A stretch of 6,524 nucleotides of DNA from a bacterium (GTDB taxonomy: Bacteria > Pseudomonadota > Alphaproteobacteria > Rs-D84), in contig JAAVBR010000053.1 of NCBI GenBank assembly GCA_014802705.1, positions 1 to 6,524 of the forward strand, given 5' to 3'. Below the pieces are notes generated by a model. The model searched no databases and was not told where the DNA came from. It saw nothing but the letters and a program-made list of their open reading frames with translations. The first letter of the stretch is position 1. Each line of letters starts with the position of its first letter. Positions 4,605-6,524 of the stretch are shown here, piece after piece. The position numbers and the translations under genes are program-made.

Positions 4605-6440
4605 ATGAAAATCCGCAATATCGCAATTATCGCACACGTTGACCATGGGAAAACCACCCTGGTGGACAATATGTTAAAACAGGCCGGCACATTCCGCGAA
4701 AACGAACGTGTCGAAGAACGCGTCATGGACAGCGGGGATATCGAACGCGAACGCGGCATTACCATTTCGGCCAAGCCCACATCCATCCTGTGGCGCGATT
4801 ATAAAATCAACATCGTTGACACCCCGGGCCACGCGGACTTTGGCGGCGAAGTGGAACGCATTTTATCCATGGTGGACGGCGTGGTCCTGTTGGTCGACAG
4901 TGCCGAAGGGCCGCTTCCCCAGACCAAGTTCGTGTTGTCCAAGGCGTTGAAATTGGGTCTGCGGCCGATTGTGTGCATCAACAAAGTGGACCGTGCCGAC
5001 GCGCGCCCGGACGAAGTCTTGACCGAAACGTTTGATTTGTTCGACAAATTGGGCGCGACGGATGCCCAATTGGATTTCCCGTATTTATATTCGGTCGGGC
5101 GTGACGGTTGGGCCGTGCGGGATATGAATGATGAAAAGAAAGATTTAACGCCCCTGTTCCAATTGATCATCGATCATGTGCCGGCGCCCGATTGCAACGG
5201 GGAACGCTGTCAATTGGATGCGCCGTTCCGGATGTTGGCCACCACGTTAGAGGCCGATCCCTATGTCGGGCGCATTCTGACCGGGAAAATCGAAAGCGGC
5301 ACGGTGCGGGTCGGGCAACCGGTCAAGGCCATCAATATGAAGGGCGAATTGGTCGAACAGGCCAAAATCACCAAAATCATCGAACACCGCGGCGTGGAAA
5401 AAGTATCGCGCGACACGGCATCCGCCGGCGACATTGTCGTCGTTGCCGGATTTTCCAAGGCGACCGTGGCGGACACGCTGTGCGATTTGTCGGTGACGGA
5501 TCCGATCCCGGCCCTGCCGATTGATCCGCCGACCCTGACCATGACATTCTTTGTGAACACGTCGCCCCTGGCGGGTCGGTCGGGCGGCAAAAAATTGACG
5601 TCGCGCATGATTGGCGAACGCCTGTTCAAAGAGGCCGAAACCAACATCGCCCTGCGCGTCAAGCAAAGCGAAAACAACGAATCGTTCGAAGTGTCGGGCC
5701 GCGGCGAATTACAGTTGGGCATCTTGATCGAAACCATGCGCCGCGAAGGCTTTGAATTAAGCGTTAGCCGCCCGCGTGTTGTGACCAAGACGGACGAAAA
5801 CGGCAATATCCTGGAACCGATCGAAGACGTTGTGATCGACGTGGACGACGAATTTTCGGGCGCCGTGATTGAAAAAATGACATTACGCAAAGCGACGATT
5901 ACCGAAATGAAACCGTCGGGCGTCGGCAAAAGCCGCATTGTCTTTTCCGCACCGTCGCGGGGCCTGATCGGGTATTTGTCGGAATTTCGGACCGATACGC
6001 GCGGCACCGGGATTATGAACCGCGTCTTTGCGGAATACGGCCCGTATCGCGGTCCCATTTCGCAATATCGCCCGGGCGTTTTGGTGTCGATGGAAAACGG
6101 GGCGGCGGCGACGTACGCACTGTTTAACCTGCAACCGCGCGGGACGCTGTTTATCGAACCCCAGACCCAGGTGTATTCGGGTATGATCATCGGCGAACAC
6201 ACCAAGGAAAATGATTTGGAGGTCAATCCCATCAAGGGCAAAGAATTGACCAACATGCGGTCGGTGACGGCGGATGAAAAATTGTTCCTGGCCCCGCCGC
6301 GGCGGATTTCACTGGAAGAAGCGCTGTCGTATATCCAGGATGACGAATTGGTAGAGGTAACCCCCGACACCATTCGCCTGCGCAAGAAAGAATTGGACAG
6401 CAATCTGCGTAAAAAAATGCGGCGCAGCGATCAACAATAA
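4605..6440 (+). CDS. typA: Ribosome-associated GTPase TypA/BipA
   Basis: This translational GTPase of the EF-G/LepA group binds 70S ribosomes and assists large-subunit assembly, with a role in cold and stress growth. The 611 residues match the family's usual 600-615. Motifs: G1 AHVDHGKTT (10-18), G2 GITIS (51-55), G3 DTPGH (72-76), G4 NKVD (126-129) and a G5-like SVG (163-165, usually SA). A beta-barrel domain 2 (about 205-300), an EF-G III-like domain (about 310-390, including SGRGELQLGILIETMRREG), an EF-G V-like domain (about 400-480) and the TypA-specific C-terminal domain (about 485-611, ending in a basic RKK...LRKKMRR tail) follow. A longer frame opens at a GTG at 4560, but ATG 4605 begins the canonical MKIRNIAIIAHVDHGK and has GAGGG 9 bases upstream. 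It appears monocistronic. Confidence 0.97.
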   Translation: MKIRNIAIIAHVDHGKTTLVDNMLKQAGTFRENERVEERVMDSGDIERERGITISAKPTSILWRDYKINIVDTPGHADFGGEVERILSMVDGVVLLVDSAEGPLPQTKFVLSKALKLGLRPIVCINKVDRADARPDEVLTETFDLFDKLGATDAQLDFPYLYSVGRDGWAVRDMNDEKKDLTPLFQLIIDHVPAPDCNGERCQLDAPFRMLATTLEADPYVGRILTGKIESGTVRVGQPVKAINMKGELVEQAKITKIIEHRGVEKVSRDTASAGDIVVVAGFSKATVADTLCDLSVTDPIPALPIDPPTLTMTFFVNTSPLAGRSGGKKLTSRMIGERLFKEAETNIALRVKQSENNESFEVSGRGELQLGILIETMRREGFELSVSRPRVVTKTDENGNILEPIEDVVIDVDDEFSGAVIEKMTLRKATITEMKPSGVGKSRIVFSAPSRGLIGYLSEFRTDTRGTGIMNRVFAEYGPYRGPISQYRPGVLVSMENGAAATYALFNLQPRGTLFIEPQTQVYSGMIIGEHTKENDLEVNPIKGKELTNMRSVTADEKLFLAPPRRISLEEALSYIQDDELVEVTPDTIRLRKKELDSNLRKKMRRSDQQ

Positions 6441-6445
6441 CGCGC

Positions 6446-6477
6446 AAAAAAAGACCGGGAAATCCCGGTCTTTTTTT
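6446..6477 (+). terminator. Bidirectional terminator after typA
   Basis: GACCGGG (6453-6459) and CCCGGTC (6464-6470) form a perfect stem around AAAT. Seven As precede it and seven Ts follow, so it can end transcripts from either side. It starts 5 bases after the typA stop codon. Confidence 0.92.
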
Positions 6478-6523
6478 AACTGATATTCAACTTTGCCTTT
6501 AACCAACGGCGCCAACGACTGCG
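6476..6523 (-). CDS. Possible 3' end of a minus-strand gene, cut by the window edge
   Basis: Read from the right edge on the minus strand, one frame gives RSRWRRWLKAKLNIS and then TAA, whose complement is at 6476-6478 against the bidirectional terminator. Symmetric A/T-runs there and convergent placement fit a gene ending on this side, as with serS and its minus-strand neighbour. The basic, Trp-containing tail is too short to identify. Another frame stays open through this stretch, so the choice rests only on the well-placed stop. Confidence 0.35.
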   Translation of the reverse strand, partial: RSRWRRWLKAKLNIS

Positions 6524-6524
6524 G

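Noticed and set aside
5261..6403. Minus-strand 380-codon frame inside typA
   Set aside because: Antisense shadow of typA. Length alone is not evidence in GC-rich coding DNA, and the Ser/Arg-rich product looks like reverse-complement translation.
1..6524. CRISPR array, tRNA, rRNA, IS element or prophage genes
   Set aside because: No regularly spaced repeats, tRNA TpsiC pattern, rRNA segments, transposase or integrase sequences were seen on either strand.

Overview
The window looks like chromosomal DNA of an alphaproteobacterium, probably a lineage with a modest-sized genome. The clearest clue is the 430-base gap at 606-1038, filled with short imperfect palindromes. One carries TCATTGCGAG ends and another has the GGATCCCG...CGGGATGAC form. 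Both resemble dispersed intergenic palindromes familiar from alphaproteobacterial genomes (Rickettsiales and relatives). The placement is inference: no rRNA or other decisive marker is present.

Layout, left to right. Positions 1-300 hold one copy of a dispersed repeat, a near-consensus sigma-70 promoter and a transcribed leader of about 147 nt full of hairpins that ends in a strong intrinsic terminator. Immediately behind it, with its own strong Shine-Dalgarno, is a small XRE-like helix-turn-helix gene (315-605, +). Positions 606-1007 are a non-coding mosaic: the TCATTGCGAG element, a GGATCCCG hairpin, a second copy of the left-hand repeat and a 14-bp tandem duplication. trxB (thioredoxin reductase, -) and serS (seryl-tRNA synthetase, +) are divergent from a shared control region at 1939-2075. 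Two uncharacterised minus-strand genes (3950-4472 region and 3401-3949) are tandem paralogues in one apparent operon. typA/bipA (ribosome-associated GTPase, +) is divergent from that operon. The right edge appears to catch the last codons of a minus-strand gene converging on typA.

serS, typA and trxB are ordinary housekeeping genes for translation, ribosome assembly and stress, and thiol redox balance. Each is followed by a hairpin flanked by A- and T-runs that could stop transcription from both sides. The window shows no mobile element, CRISPR, tRNA or rRNA.

The two parts most worth attention are (1) the leader before the helix-turn-helix gene, where three segments compete for pairing in the arrangement of a transcription attenuator, and (2) the tandem pair of related helical proteins of unrecognised family between serS and typA.
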